Part shown: positions 18,383 to 26,297 of the stretch, piece after piece
Layout: each line of letters opens with the position of its first letter
Numbering within the stretch: the stretch's first letter is position 1
The notes under the pieces: generated by a model
Seen by the model: only the letters and a program-made list of their open reading frames with translations
The model's database searches: none
What the model was told of the DNA's origin: nothing
Source of the DNA: Nevskia sp.
Lineage (GTDB): Bacteria; Pseudomonadota; Gammaproteobacteria; Nevskiales; Nevskiaceae
Direction of reading: 5' to 3'
Length of the DNA stretch: 64,000 nt
Assembly (NCBI GenBank): GCA_023229645.1
Contig: JALNYU010000009.1
Coordinates: forward strand, 85,030-149,029
Translations under genes and position numbers: made by a program

Positions 18383-19332
18383 CAGCTCACCGTGATGCTG
18401 TAGGCATCGTTGCCAGCATTAGAGGGCACGAAGCGGAGATCCATCGCCAAGTTAGTGAAGCCGCGATCTTCGCTGAATTTGGGATTGATCAGCTGCAAGC
18501 CGGTGGCCGAAGCAATCGTCACACGATTGCCCGAAACGGTGCCGTGCGTGATGGTTAAGGCGCCGAGCGTGGCGTTCTGAATCGCGGTCCACCAATCGAA
18601 CATCGCCACAGTCGTCGCGCGGATCTCGATGGAGCCGCTGGGCTTGCGGTCCGTCATTTTCACTTCCCGCGTTGAGCCGATTAACGCTGCTTTCTCGATC
18701 TGATTGTTTTGCTGAAAGCTGAAGCTCTTAATCTCAGCTGCAAATCCGCGCAGCGACGCGCCAACGGTATTGGTGGCATTCGCCAGCACCGGCTGAACGT
18801 ATCCTGATAACGTAAACGTCGGCAGCGCGGTGTCAGTCACAGGCTGGTACAGACCGGTCAGCGAGAATTTATAAATCGGGACTGCATCTTCGCTGAGATC
18901 AATGCCCATCTCGCCAAAACAGCCGGTGAATTTATGCAATGTGCCGTGTTGCCAGACATACACAGTCACGCTACTCAACGCGGTAGACGCCTCGTTGTAG
19001 ATGACATTGGTCCCAGCAGTGACGGTGCGGGCGTGGCCGCAGCAGCGTAAGAGCGCGTCAAGCCCTGCCGTCGGCGCCGCTGGTCCAGCGGTGCCGAAAC
19101 CAGCGACCTCTACTTCGAGATCGACCTTACCGAATGCGGCACCAAGCAGCTGTGTGTATTGGCCAAAATACGGCCGGATGACTTCGCGATCTACGCCTTG
19201 TTGCGACAGCGGCTCGGAGATGTCGATCTTGCGACAGAGCACAGCGTCCGTCGTCGCAGAGGGTGTTGAATCCGTGCCGTACGTGGGTTCGATCTTTACA
19301 GCGGCGCCGCGTAGGCGATGCGTCAGTGCCAT
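18382..19332 (-). CDS. major tail tube protein
   Basis: 316 aa, starting MALTHRLRG at the ATG 19330-19332 with AAAGGAG upstream; a longer in-frame start adds an Arg-rich tract with no ribosome site. The sequence is beta-rich (EIRATTVAMFDWW; LYQPVTDTALPTF) as expected of tube proteins, and the gene sits between terminator and chaperone genes. No sheath gene is nearby, which argues for a non-contractile tail. Confidence 0.75.
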   Translation of the reverse strand: MALTHRLRGAAVKIEPTYGTDSTPSATTDAVLCRKIDISEPLSQQGVDREVIRPYFGQYTQLLGAAFGKVDLEVEVAGFGTAGPAAPTAGLDALLRCCGHARTVTAGTNVIYNEASTALSSVTVYVWQHGTLHKFTGCFGEMGIDLSEDAVPIYKFSLTGLYQPVTDTALPTFTLSGYVQPVLANATNTVGASLRGFAAEIKSFSFQQNNQIEKAALIGSTREVKMTDRKPSGSIEIRATTVAMFDWWTAIQNATLGALTITHGTVSGNRVTIASATGLQLINPKFSEDRGFTNLAMDLRFVPSNAGNDAYSITVS

Positions 19333-19336
19333 GTTT

Positions 19337-19534
19337 TTACTCCTTTGTCTTGCTGCGAGCGGTCGTTGCCGGCGTGGATTCGGCCGTTGAGATCGTCGCT
19401 TGCGGATCTGGCGCTGTATTGGGCTCAGCCATCGCCGCGCCGGTGACCGGATCGGACGGCACACGTCGGCCGTCTTCGGTCATCACATAAGTGCCGCCCA
19501 TGCCGTGATAGGCGTCAGGTTGAATTGAGTTCAT
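19337..19534 (-). CDS. small phage protein, unknown
   Basis: 65 aa, ending 4 nt before the tail tube start and overlapping the upstream gene by 4 nt. Low-complexity Thr/Ala/Pro/Ser-rich C-terminal half (APDPQATISTAESTPATTAR). Retained for its tight packing; no function assigned. Confidence 0.55.
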   Translation of the reverse strand: MNSIQPDAYHGMGGTYVMTEDGRRVPSDPVTGAAMAEPNTAPDPQATISTAESTPATTARSKTKE

Positions 19535-19959
19535 GAGGTTTTCCGAATGAAGTAATCGGTTTCGAATTCGTCTGCCCAGACAACTGCCGAGCCGTCAAAA
19601 TCCAACAGCCGGCCGCCGGCATATACAAACGGTGAAAGGGCCAGATCCGGCGACCAATTCAGCAGCGCACCAATAATTTCGTTACTACGGGTTTCGATGT
19701 CTTCGGCTTGGCGCTCGCCAGTGGGATCGCCGGCGCTACGGATAACGGAAATCACTGCCAGCCGCGCCGTCACTTTCTGCTGAACCGCATTGACTAAGTT
19801 GTTCGGCTCTGCGGCTCGGCTTTGCAAGCTGACGTAGGCATCGGCATCGAACTGTCCGCGCTCAATCGCTACTGCGAGCTGAACTGCGCCGTGTACGCGC
19901 TGAATACCGGTGATGCCAGCCTGTACTAAATGTGTTCTGATTGCCGAAAACGGGATCAT
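19531..19959 (-). CDS. tail terminator-like protein (Mu gp37 position)
   Basis: 142 aa, overlapping the gp36-like gene by 1 nt. The order capsid, small gene, gp36-like, this gene, tail tube is that of Mu/B3 connector genes, where this slot is the tail terminator. Seen: a compact alpha/beta pattern with RLAVISVIRSAGD in the middle; no signature I can name with certainty. Confidence 0.6.
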   Translation of the reverse strand: MIPFSAIRTHLVQAGITGIQRVHGAVQLAVAIERGQFDADAYVSLQSRAAEPNNLVNAVQQKVTARLAVISVIRSAGDPTGERQAEDIETRSNEIIGALLNWSPDLALSPFVYAGGRLLDFDGSAVVWADEFETDYFIRKTS

Positions 19960-20378
19960 CAGTAGTCCGCCAATAGGGTGCTGGAAAACACGCGATCACC
20001 CGTGGTGAAATCCGGGCTGGGATCATCACCGTTCGTTGCTGGCGATGGATCCAAGCCGAGCTTTATCGTGCCGTTGGCGATGTTGGTGAGATACTTCACG
20101 GCATCGGTATACCGATTGCGTACTTCGTCGAGCGCGCGGTCATCGAACAAGCGGTACCGAGTGATATCGCAGCACACGCGCACCAAAACTGGCGGAATCG
20201 GGATCAGCGGTAGCGCGTAGCGGCTGACCAAATACGTATCAATTTCGGCCGAGGCGTCGGCTATCGCGTTATCGAGCACGCCAGCGTCTTCAAGGCCATC
20301 CCGATCGCGATCGACGAGCTGCAGCAACTCAGTAGCACCGAAACGGCTAATGTAATCTTCGCGTGTCGCGTAGCTCAT
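19959..20378 (-). CDS. DUF1320 (Mu gp36-like) head-tail connector
   Basis: 139 aa. Seen: N-terminal SYATREDYISRFGATELLQL and central helices (DNAIADASAEIDTYLVSRYALPL; RVCCDITRYRLFDD) typical of DUF1320. Probably an adaptor joining head to tail. Overlaps its downstream neighbour by 1 nt. Confidence 0.8.
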   Translation of the reverse strand: MSYATREDYISRFGATELLQLVDRDRDGLEDAGVLDNAIADASAEIDTYLVSRYALPLIPIPPVLVRVCCDITRYRLFDDRALDEVRNRYTDAVKYLTNIANGTIKLGLDPSPATNGDDPSPDFTTGDRVFSSTLLADY

Positions 20379-20380
20379 GA

Positions 20381-20602
20381 TCAGGCGTTCGATCCCGGCA
20401 GATTGACATCGATGGCCTGGTCGCTGGTGACTTCGACTCCCGGCGGCGACATCGCAAGCAGTGCGTCGACGTCCGCCTGCGGCAGATCCAGCATCTCCCC
20501 AGGCAGTGTCTTTTTATTGCCGTCGAAGATCACCGTTAGCGCTTTAACGGTGATCAGATCAGTCGGTATTTCGACCTGTAACTTTGCATTGGATTTAGCC
20601 AC
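20381..20602 (-). CDS. small head protein (Mu gp35 position)
   Basis: 73 aa, 2 nt before the gp36-like start. A beta-rich small protein (LQVEIPTDLITVKALTVIFD). The slot after the capsid gene is gp35 in Mu-like phages. No motif known to me. Confidence 0.6.
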   Translation of the reverse strand: MAKSNAKLQVEIPTDLITVKALTVIFDGNKKTLPGEMLDLPQADVDALLAMSPPGVEVTSDQAIDVNLPGSNA

Positions 20603-20707
20603 GTGTCTCTCCTATATAAGCTCGGCAATGCTCGATGCCGAGCTTTCCATCGTCTTCCCCAGTCAGCTATCGAGCGAGCGTTCTGGCTTTTTGGCTCGAG
20701 TTATTCG

Positions 20708-21637
20708 TTACTGCGGGTTCTGGATCAAAAACCCTGCGGAGATGCCGCTCAGTACAGGGATACGCTCATACAGTGCCGGGTAGATCCAGCTACCTGTATC
20801 GTTGTCCCACCACGGCTGAGTAACTGCCGGGTGACCCTGCAGGGTGTAGGTGTAGCCATAGCTGGGCTCTTCAGCGTCTTTACTGCCCAGCGCGGTATAC
20901 GCCAACACACAGTTGTTGCCCCAGATATCGACGAAGGCATCATTGGAGTCGGCATAAATGGACTTGCCTACTACCACTTTTTCGACCTGTAACAAAACAG
21001 CGGCCAGCTGTTCGGTGATGATCCCCGTTTGCGTGTACTTGATGCGATCGATGACTTCAGGATTATTGATAAAGGCTTGCCACGCTACGGCGGAAAAAGT
21101 GGCAACGTTGGGATAGCGGCCGGAACTGGCGCGCACAGCTTCACGGTAGGTACTAATTTGGGTGATCGGCTTTGCCGTGGGATCAGACCACTTGCCGGTA
21201 CCCGTCAACGCCACTTTATGGTTAGTATCGTAAGCAGCGGCATTCAGTGCAGTCGCCGCCTGTTGAATTTCCAGCGAGCGCTGCACAACGCTGAGCGCGC
21301 TGCGAATTGCACGCTTGCCCAAATCCACACCCGGAATTTGCTTCGCATCGCGTAAGTTTTCCAACGGCACGGTGCCGGCGAAAGCATGATTCTGCAGTGA
21401 AAACGGACGTCCTAAATAGCCTGTTTGCGCACGTTTTATGGATCCACCCGGCGCCCGCTGGGTGTTGTACTGCCGGAATGATTCTTTGCCGAATTCGATA
21501 ATCTGACCGCCAGCCGCGTTAACCGGCACCGACGGAAACAGATAAAAGCCGACAAATTCAGGATCGGAATAACCCTGGGCGTAGGTGGTCAGAACCGGAT
21601 CGACGACGCGGGCCTGTGCGGGGGTCAGTTGTGGCAT
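20708..21637 (-). CDS. major capsid protein (Mu T/gp34-like)
   Basis: 309 aa. Seen: N-terminal PQLTPAQARVVDPVLTTYAQGY, a central FGKESFRQYNTQRAPGGS, and SGRYPNVATFSAVAWQAFINNPEVIDRIKYT, which match the B3/D3112 type of Mu-like coat proteins (HK97 fold). It follows the DUF2190-like gene, then gp35/gp36 positions. Confidence 0.82.
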   Translation of the reverse strand: MPQLTPAQARVVDPVLTTYAQGYSDPEFVGFYLFPSVPVNAAGGQIIEFGKESFRQYNTQRAPGGSIKRAQTGYLGRPFSLQNHAFAGTVPLENLRDAKQIPGVDLGKRAIRSALSVVQRSLEIQQAATALNAAAYDTNHKVALTGTGKWSDPTAKPITQISTYREAVRASSGRYPNVATFSAVAWQAFINNPEVIDRIKYTQTGIITEQLAAVLLQVEKVVVGKSIYADSNDAFVDIWGNNCVLAYTALGSKDAEEPSYGYTYTLQGHPAVTQPWWDNDTGSWIYPALYERIPVLSGISAGFLIQNPQ

Positions 21638-21707
21638 TGGAACACTCCAGAATCGGTTTTAAAGGCGGTTTAAAACCGCGTAGTTGATTAGCGTTAAACC
21701 AGCCGGG

Positions 21708-22052
21708 TTAATTGGGGATGAGGATTACTTCAATCCGTTGATTGGCAGCCGTAGCGACTTCGCCAGGCGCCATACGGGCCACGGTAGGACCTGTGGTGCG
21801 CGTCACTGCGCGGCCGTTGGCGTCAGTCTCGAGTGCCGCACCGGCGGCGATTGCGGCACCGGACTGCACAATTGCAGTACCGAGAGAATCCACCGGGCAG
21901 ACGGCACCAACGGCGGCATCGCTACGCGCGACACCGAGTGTGTTGGCCTGTGCACCGGCCTGGGCCAATGCGGTATTGACGAATCGCTCCGCGACGATGG
22001 CGCCGGTAGCAATTGCGGAAAGGGTTAAAACAGGAACGAATTGACCAGACAT
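21708..22052 (-). CDS. capsid cement/decoration protein, DUF2190-like
   Basis: 114 aa, Ala/Gly/Val-rich beta protein (LTLSAIATGAIVAERFVN; GAAIAAGAALETDANGRAV). Between protease/scaffold and capsid genes this pattern is usual for the DUF2190 capsid-stabilising family. Strong ribosome site (AAGGAG) ahead of the ATG. Confidence 0.68.
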   Translation of the reverse strand: MSGQFVPVLTLSAIATGAIVAERFVNTALAQAGAQANTLGVARSDAAVGAVCPVDSLGTAIVQSGAAIAAGAALETDANGRAVTRTTGPTVARMAPGEVATAANQRIEVILIPN

Positions 22053-22088
22053 CGCGCGGCTCCTTATTAATGAGTTGGGTTAACGCGC

Positions 22089-22601
22089 TTATCCGCGTTC
22101 GATGATTGAAACGGCTTGTTCGTACGTCACGCCCGGATGGGCTACTTGATAGGCTTCCGCCTTGTTGTGCATTTCGAGCCGCTCAGGGTCTACGGTGAAG
22201 CCGGACGGCGCGGCGAACGTGGCGGCATTTGAGACATCCTCGTTGCCGGCGATCTCTCGCGTTTCTACGCGCGCAGGCAGTGCGGAGAGAAACAGCTTCC
22301 AGCGCTCGAATAGATTGATCGTTTCCTTGCTGCCATCTGCCGCCGCGAATTCGATGGTTTCGCCTTCGCCGAGCCGCGCCGCAAGCTCGACCATCAGGCC
22401 ACGCTCAGCCGGCAGAACACGGCCGGCGGCGATGGCGCCATCAACTTCGGCGCTGATAGCAACACGGCGCGCCTGGGCGGCTTGCGCGGCGAAGGTTGCT
22501 TCGCGCGCGTCGAGCGCTGCTTTCTGCTGGGCGAGCGCTGCGGCGTCTTTGTCGAGCTGAGATTTGCGTGCATCCAGATCGGCTTGTGTGGGGTTAAGCA
22601 T
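22089..22601 (-). CDS. nested head scaffold (Mu Z-like) inside protease gene
   Basis: An in-frame internal start, ATG 22599-22601, preceded by AAAGGAG at good spacing, would give a 170-aa coiled-coil scaffold identical to the protease C-terminus. Mu makes its scaffold Z in the same way from gene I. Supported by the ribosome site and the domain boundary. Confidence 0.65.
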   Translation of the reverse strand: MLNPTQADLDARKSQLDKDAAALAQQKAALDAREATFAAQAAQARRVAISAEVDGAIAAGRVLPAERGLMVELAARLGEGETIEFAAADGSKETINLFERWKLFLSALPARVETREIAGNEDVSNAATFAAPSGFTVDPERLEMHNKAEAYQVAHPGVTYEQAVSIIERG

Positions 22602-23258
22602 GGGTTGCTCCTTTGCAGCGGCGAATGAGGGTGAATAGGTGCCATCCGCAGACTCGTTTGCGTCTTCATCCGGCAAGCGGGCGACGTTTTCGAGATCGTT
22701 GACCGAGTAGTCCGGCAGCACTTGATCAGCGATATCGAGGCCGCGATCGGCAATCAACCAATCACGCAGACGGCGAAACAGGTAGGCAACGCTGTAAGCC
22801 CCCGGCGCGGAGAATTCCAGAGAGACGGCCGGCGCTTCGGCAGCGGCGAATTCAATCGGTGATAAGCCCGGCACAGCCGGTACGTGCGCACCGAGAAAAC
22901 CAACGTGGCGAAGGTAATAGCTGCCCGGCTTCGGGTTGGCGGCTTGGCTCGGCCCAAACAACGCGACGGAGATTTTCTTGAACGCCCCACGCTCAACCGC
23001 GGCAGAGAACTCAGGCGGCACCGTTTTCGGAATGGCATAGAGATTGGCTGTGCCATTCGGGCCAGCGGCGAACTCCAAACGATCTACCCAGCCGAATGCT
23101 GGGTGATCCGTTTTCGGATGCCCGACTGTGAGCGGCGCTTCGCCGAACTTGGGATCGTAGTTGTCGGCGATGGCTTTTAGATCAGCCGCGGAGAACGTGA
23201 ACTCCGTTGAGCCGCTGCCAGTAAATGTGCCGGTCTTGAGAATGTGGATGCGTTTCAT
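22089..23258 (-). CDS. Mu I-like prohead protease with C-terminal scaffold
   Basis: 389 aa from the ATG at 23256-23258; a GTG at 23267 is an alternative. Seen: protease half (EFTFSAADLKAIADNYDPKF; PLTVGHPKTDHPAFGWV; KKISVALFG) and a C-terminal coiled-coil scaffold half (DLDARKSQLDKDAAALAQQK). It cleaves scaffold and capsid during prohead maturation (family knowledge). First gene of the leftward head-tail operon. In Mu this gene directly follows G; here G lies 20 kb away at the other prophage end. Confidence 0.85.
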   Translation of the reverse strand: MKRIHILKTGTFTGSGSTEFTFSAADLKAIADNYDPKFGEAPLTVGHPKTDHPAFGWVDRLEFAAGPNGTANLYAIPKTVPPEFSAAVERGAFKKISVALFGPSQAANPKPGSYYLRHVGFLGAHVPAVPGLSPIEFAAAEAPAVSLEFSAPGAYSVAYLFRRLRDWLIADRGLDIADQVLPDYSVNDLENVARLPDEDANESADGTYSPSFAAAKEQPMLNPTQADLDARKSQLDKDAAALAQQKAALDAREATFAAQAAQARRVAISAEVDGAIAAGRVLPAERGLMVELAARLGEGETIEFAAADGSKETINLFERWKLFLSALPARVETREIAGNEDVSNAATFAAPSGFTVDPERLEMHNKAEAYQVAHPGVTYEQAVSIIERG

Positions 23259-23298
23259 GGCACCCACTTTGCCGTGCGCGCGACACGCCGGGAACGCT

Positions 23299-23323
23299 AA
23301 TGCGTGTTAGCTAGTTACGCATT
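23299..23323. promoter_or_regulatory. dyad upstream of the leftward head-tail operon
   Basis: AATGCGT (23299-23305) and ACGCATT (23317-23323) form a 7-bp inverted repeat with 11 nt between. It lies about 40 nt upstream of the protease start, where a late activator of the Mor/C class would bind. Candidate only. Confidence 0.35.
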
Positions 23324-23419
23324 GAACGATGGATTAGAGTGTTCGAGATGGTACAAGCGGTAAACGCGCTTATCTCACATTACTTTGCAAACATCGGCTT
23401 TCATGAAAGGAAACTAGTT

Positions 23420-23629
23420 ATGAAGTTTGAATTCAGTAAGGCATGGTGTAATCGAATCGCCAAGTTGGAAGGCGATGCCCAAATTGCGGCAGGAGTACAT
23501 GCAAAGACTCCTAATTTTCCATCTAATCGTCTTGCAAGGATTATATCTAATGGCAAAGTCTTCTATCGAATGGACGGACTCGACATGGAATCCGGTCACA
23601 GGCTGCACCAAAATTTCGACCGGTTGTAA
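23420..23629 (+). CDS. small phage protein, possibly truncated
   Basis: 69 aa from an ATG with AAAGGAAA upstream (MKFEFSKAWCNRIAKLEGDA). The start resembles small phage proteins often found beside Gp37/Gp68 genes, but the last 26 codons overlap the next gene in another frame, so its natural end may be lost. First rightward gene after the head-tail operon. Confidence 0.42.
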   Translation: MKFEFSKAWCNRIAKLEGDAQIAAGVHAKTPNFPSNRLARIISNGKVFYRMDGLDMESGHRLHQNFDRL

Positions 23630-24260
23630 AAATTGTTATGCCCTGCGTGTGTCAATGCGGCTGCAAGCAATGGGCGCCGCAAACTATAAAAATGGCTTTC
23701 AACTCTCTTTGCATTCTTCAATGCTTGATCGCCCGCTTAGCTGGAAAAAGCCTCAGCGCATTTTTGTAAATTCGATGAGTGACCTTTTCCACGATGATGT
23801 CCCCACCGAATATATCATCCAGGTGTTTGACGTCATGCGACGTGCGAGCTGGCATCAATTTCAGGTATTAACGAAACGCGCAGAGCGTCTGTCTGCCCTA
23901 GCATCCAAACTAATTTGGCCAAGTAATGTTTGGATGGGCGTGAGTGTTGAGTCGCAACGGTACACATCGCGTATCGATTACTTGCGGAATGTTCCTGCGG
24001 TTATTCGATTTGTATCATTCGAGCCACTTGTAGGCGCAATAACGGCCGCCGATCTTCAAGATATTCATTGGGCCATCATCGGTGGTGAAAGTGGGCCAGG
24101 TGCCAGGCCAATGCGCGAAGAGTGGGTTAAGCGCTTACGCGATCTATGCGCACAGCACGGAACGGCCTTTTTTTTTAAGCAATGGGGCGGCGTAATTAAA
24201 AGTAAAACTGGGAGAATGCTAGATGGAAGAACTTGGGATGCACTTCCTGAACCGTTATGA
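23550..24260 (+). CDS. Gp37/Gp68 family (DUF5131) protein
   Basis: 236 aa from the ATG at 23550 (AAGGA upstream). Seen: N-terminal SSIEWTDSTWNPVTGCTKIS followed by GCKNCYA (a three-Cys pattern like a radical-SAM cluster site), VNSMSDLFHDDVP, QFQVLTKRAER, WMGVSVE and the C-terminal IIGGESGPGARPM and FKQWGG motifs. DUF5131 proteins occur in phages and next to three-Cys-motif partner (TcmP) genes in defence-like loci; the reaction is not established to my knowledge. Lower GC and freer codon use than the tail genes suggest later acquisition. Confidence 0.85.
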   Translation: MAKSSIEWTDSTWNPVTGCTKISTGCKNCYALRVSMRLQAMGAANYKNGFQLSLHSSMLDRPLSWKKPQRIFVNSMSDLFHDDVPTEYIIQVFDVMRRASWHQFQVLTKRAERLSALASKLIWPSNVWMGVSVESQRYTSRIDYLRNVPAVIRFVSFEPLVGAITAADLQDIHWAIIGGESGPGARPMREEWVKRLRDLCAQHGTAFFFKQWGGVIKSKTGRMLDGRTWDALPEPL

Positions 24261-24649
24261 CTGACATCACAGAAGGAAACGTCCACGTTGATCCGCTGCT
24301 AGTGCCTGGCAGGATGCACTGTGCCAAGTGCAAGTTCTCGCTGACACGCGTGAACCTATACTTTGCAAATGGCACAACTGGACCAGGCGGGAATGAGACC
24401 GAGCCCTGTCCAAACGGGTGCGGTCCATTATGGCCAGTGACGTGGGAGCAAGAGGCTCGCGAGGCCTGGGCGACTAGCGAACGGATTTTTGAGTCTGCTC
24501 AGGCCCAGAAAAAGAAGGTGGACGATTTGTCCGTGCTGGTGTCTAGACTCGCCTATCAGCTAAATAGAATTGGCGGAAACGACATCTTAGCGCGGACTGC
24601 GGTGGACTACCTTCGCCAGAATGATCTGCTTGGGTCGACTGCGCGATGA
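24257..24649 (+). CDS. small zinc-ribbon-like protein, unknown
   Basis: 130 aa, overlapping the DUF5131 gene by 4 nt, so a translational pair. Seen: CAKCKF near residue 22 and CPNGCG near 51, an arrangement that could bind zinc, then a helical C-terminus. Similar Cys-rich proteins with a 'PCPNGCGPLWPVTW' stretch occur in phages, function unknown. Confidence 0.65.
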   Translation: MTDITEGNVHVDPLLVPGRMHCAKCKFSLTRVNLYFANGTTGPGGNETEPCPNGCGPLWPVTWEQEAREAWATSERIFESAQAQKKKVDDLSVLVSRLAYQLNRIGGNDILARTAVDYLRQNDLLGSTAR

Positions 24650-25198
24650 TTAGCTCTGAACTTCAGACTGGCTGAGCGACTCCACGTAACAGCGACAGTC
24701 GGCACGCCAGCAAGGTACGCTAGGCCGGCTGCCGCTATCCCAACGCCCTATTTCGCGATCCCGAGATTTGCACTCGGAAATGTCAGTTGATTGTGAGTCG
24801 TTGTAGCGAAATCGCCAGAACGGCCGCATGGCCGATACATTTAGCATCTGCGCTTGCCGATGCTGCACCATCGCCACGAGCATTACTCGGGAACAAAATG
24901 CTTGTGCGGGCGATAGATCGACATCGCTCGCTAAGCGCATGCCGTCCAACTCATCGTCGTCTTCAATGTCACTGGCGATTTCATCCCGCACAACGCCAAG
25001 CTCGGCAAGACGCGCATCGTATTCCGGCCAGCGCCATTGATGCGCCTGCATAAACGCGTTGGCGATTTTCCACGGACGACTGTGGCCGCTTTCAAACACC
25101 GGCTTCATGGCGGCGCAAAAGGCATCGCGCGCGTTTTCCGGGTAACCGATGTGCTGCAGCAGTTCATGCATTGCAGGCATGAAATCAATTGCGTCCAT
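24650..25198 (-). CDS. unknown phage protein with Mu-F-like CRC end motif
   Basis: 182 aa on the opposite strand to its left neighbours, abutting the previous stop. The C-terminus (WRADCRCYVESLSQSEV) resembles the conserved GCRCFIESLSQADL of this phage's own F protein (42100-43308), and FRYNDSQSTD resembles its RYRHNDAVAH. The rest is not F-like. Possible roles: a remnant or decoy of the F head protein, or an unrelated protein sharing the motif. AAAGGA precedes the ATG. Confidence 0.55.
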   Translation of the reverse strand: MDAIDFMPAMHELLQHIGYPENARDAFCAAMKPVFESGHSRPWKIANAFMQAHQWRWPEYDARLAELGVVRDEIASDIEDDDELDGMRLASDVDLSPAQAFCSRVMLVAMVQHRQAQMLNVSAMRPFWRFRYNDSQSTDISECKSRDREIGRWDSGSRPSVPCWRADCRCYVESLSQSEVQS

Positions 25199-25363
25199 TT
25201 ATCTGCTGTCCTTTTAGTTAAAACGTTCGCATCCCTTTGCTTATCCCCGCCTCAACCCCTGAGGGACGTTTCAAACGGCTTTCAAATCGCGCCCAAACAA
25301 AAAAGACGAGACAAAGGCGCGGGTAGCAGGCTTGCGCGCTTCTGGCGCCGTTTGCGGGGCTTG

Positions 25364-25741
25364 TTATCTACCGGGCTGACATAGACCGGATAGTGCTCGA
25401 AATAATATGTTGTCAGGTGCGTTGGACGTGGGGTCTAGCACTAGCGCTTTCGAATCTCCTGGACTCCATACAAACGGTCGGAAGCCAACGTAAGCCCCGT
25501 AAACATTCTTAGCGTTTATCTCTCCGCAGATTATTCCTCTGCCCTTTGTTTCGTGAAACTCCAACGAACGAAACTGAGCGGAGTAAGGGTCTTTCAAATT
25601 ATATGAAGCTATTTCTTTAGCTTTAGAAATGAGCTGATCGATATTTAACTGAGCATCGTCGCTACTATCTGCCGAAGCTGAATAACTCAATACTACTAAC
25701 ACCATTTGCAAGCTGACAGTGCTCAACAATCTCCCGAGCAT
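25364..25741 (-). CDS. exported phage accessory protein (moron)
   Basis: 125 aa with an N-terminal signal-like segment (TVSLQMVLVVLSYSASA) and a C-terminal domain with KDPYSAQFRSLEF, IICGEINAKNVYGAYVGFRPF and a final GLCQ. The CGE.NAKN..G.Y.GF pattern recurs in small periplasmic proteins of phages and islands. Next to the repressor and possibly expressed in the lysogen, it would suit host envelope change or superinfection exclusion (inference). Confidence 0.6.
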   Translation of the reverse strand: MLGRLLSTVSLQMVLVVLSYSASADSSDDAQLNIDQLISKAKEIASYNLKDPYSAQFRSLEFHETKGRGIICGEINAKNVYGAYVGFRPFVWSPGDSKALVLDPTSNAPDNILFRALSGLCQPGR

Positions 25742-25809
25742 TTCCTTCTCCTTTTATTTGTGCGAAACCCGCGCCGTTTAATTTACCAACTAAATATTGT
25801 CGGGATTGG

Positions 25810-26178
25810 TTATTTTTTAACTCCTCGCGTGCCGCCATTTTTCTCAAACTCTTGATGCACTATTGCACCGAGCAAGCTTTTCGCCGTCTGACGGCCTTCG
25901 TCCGATAGGTTCCAGAAAAGATCAACTATGTCGTTGAACTGATCAATTTCAGCAGCCGACATTCCTGGCCTGACAACTGAACGTGTGCCAGTTAATAGGT
26001 ACGACAGATCAACGCCGTACGCACCCACACGCTCGAGGTAATCAGCATCAGGGCTCCTTTCGCCTTTCTCATAATTTATTTGAGCGCCTTTTTTAACGCC
26101 TCCGATCTCTGCGAACTCGGTCTGGCTTAAGCGTAGCCGTTCCCGTTCCAATTTAAGGCGCTGATAAAAGGTATTCAT
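25810..26178 (-). CDS. phage repressor, XRE-type helix-turn-helix
   Basis: 122 aa. Seen: an N-terminal HTH (RLRLSQTEFAEIGGVKKGAQINYEKGER) and a short helical C-terminus without a LexA-type peptidase, so not a self-cleaving CI. Divergent from the early operon across a region with two GTTGACA repeats, as Mu c faces ner. It most likely keeps the prophage silent by blocking the early promoter. Confidence 0.8.
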   Translation of the reverse strand: MNTFYQRLKLERERLRLSQTEFAEIGGVKKGAQINYEKGERSPDADYLERVGAYGVDLSYLLTGTRSVVRPGMSAAEIDQFNDIVDLFWNLSDEGRQTAKSLLGAIVHQEFEKNGGTRGVKK

Positions 26179-26180
26179 TT

Positions 26181-26224
26181 GTTGACATAAAAGTGTTGAC
26201 AGTCCTCGTTTGAGTACCTAACAT
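26181..26224 (+). promoter_or_regulatory. early promoter and candidate operators
   Basis: TTGACA at 26196-26201 and TAACAT at 26219-26224 with 17-bp spacing make a near-consensus sigma70 promoter firing rightward into the early genes. GTTGACA occurs twice, 14 bp apart (26181-26187 and 26195-26201), overlapping the -35 box, which is a likely repressor or Ner site. Confidence 0.65.
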
Positions 26225-26297
26225 CTGCACATCGGCCATTTAACAAAGATTGTACACCCGGCCAACCGAGAAACAGGCGGACTTACATCACACCTCT

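Noticed and set aside
25665..25847. 60-aa minus-strand ORF between repressor and exported protein
   Set aside because: Overlaps both neighbours' ends, no ribosome site, no motif.
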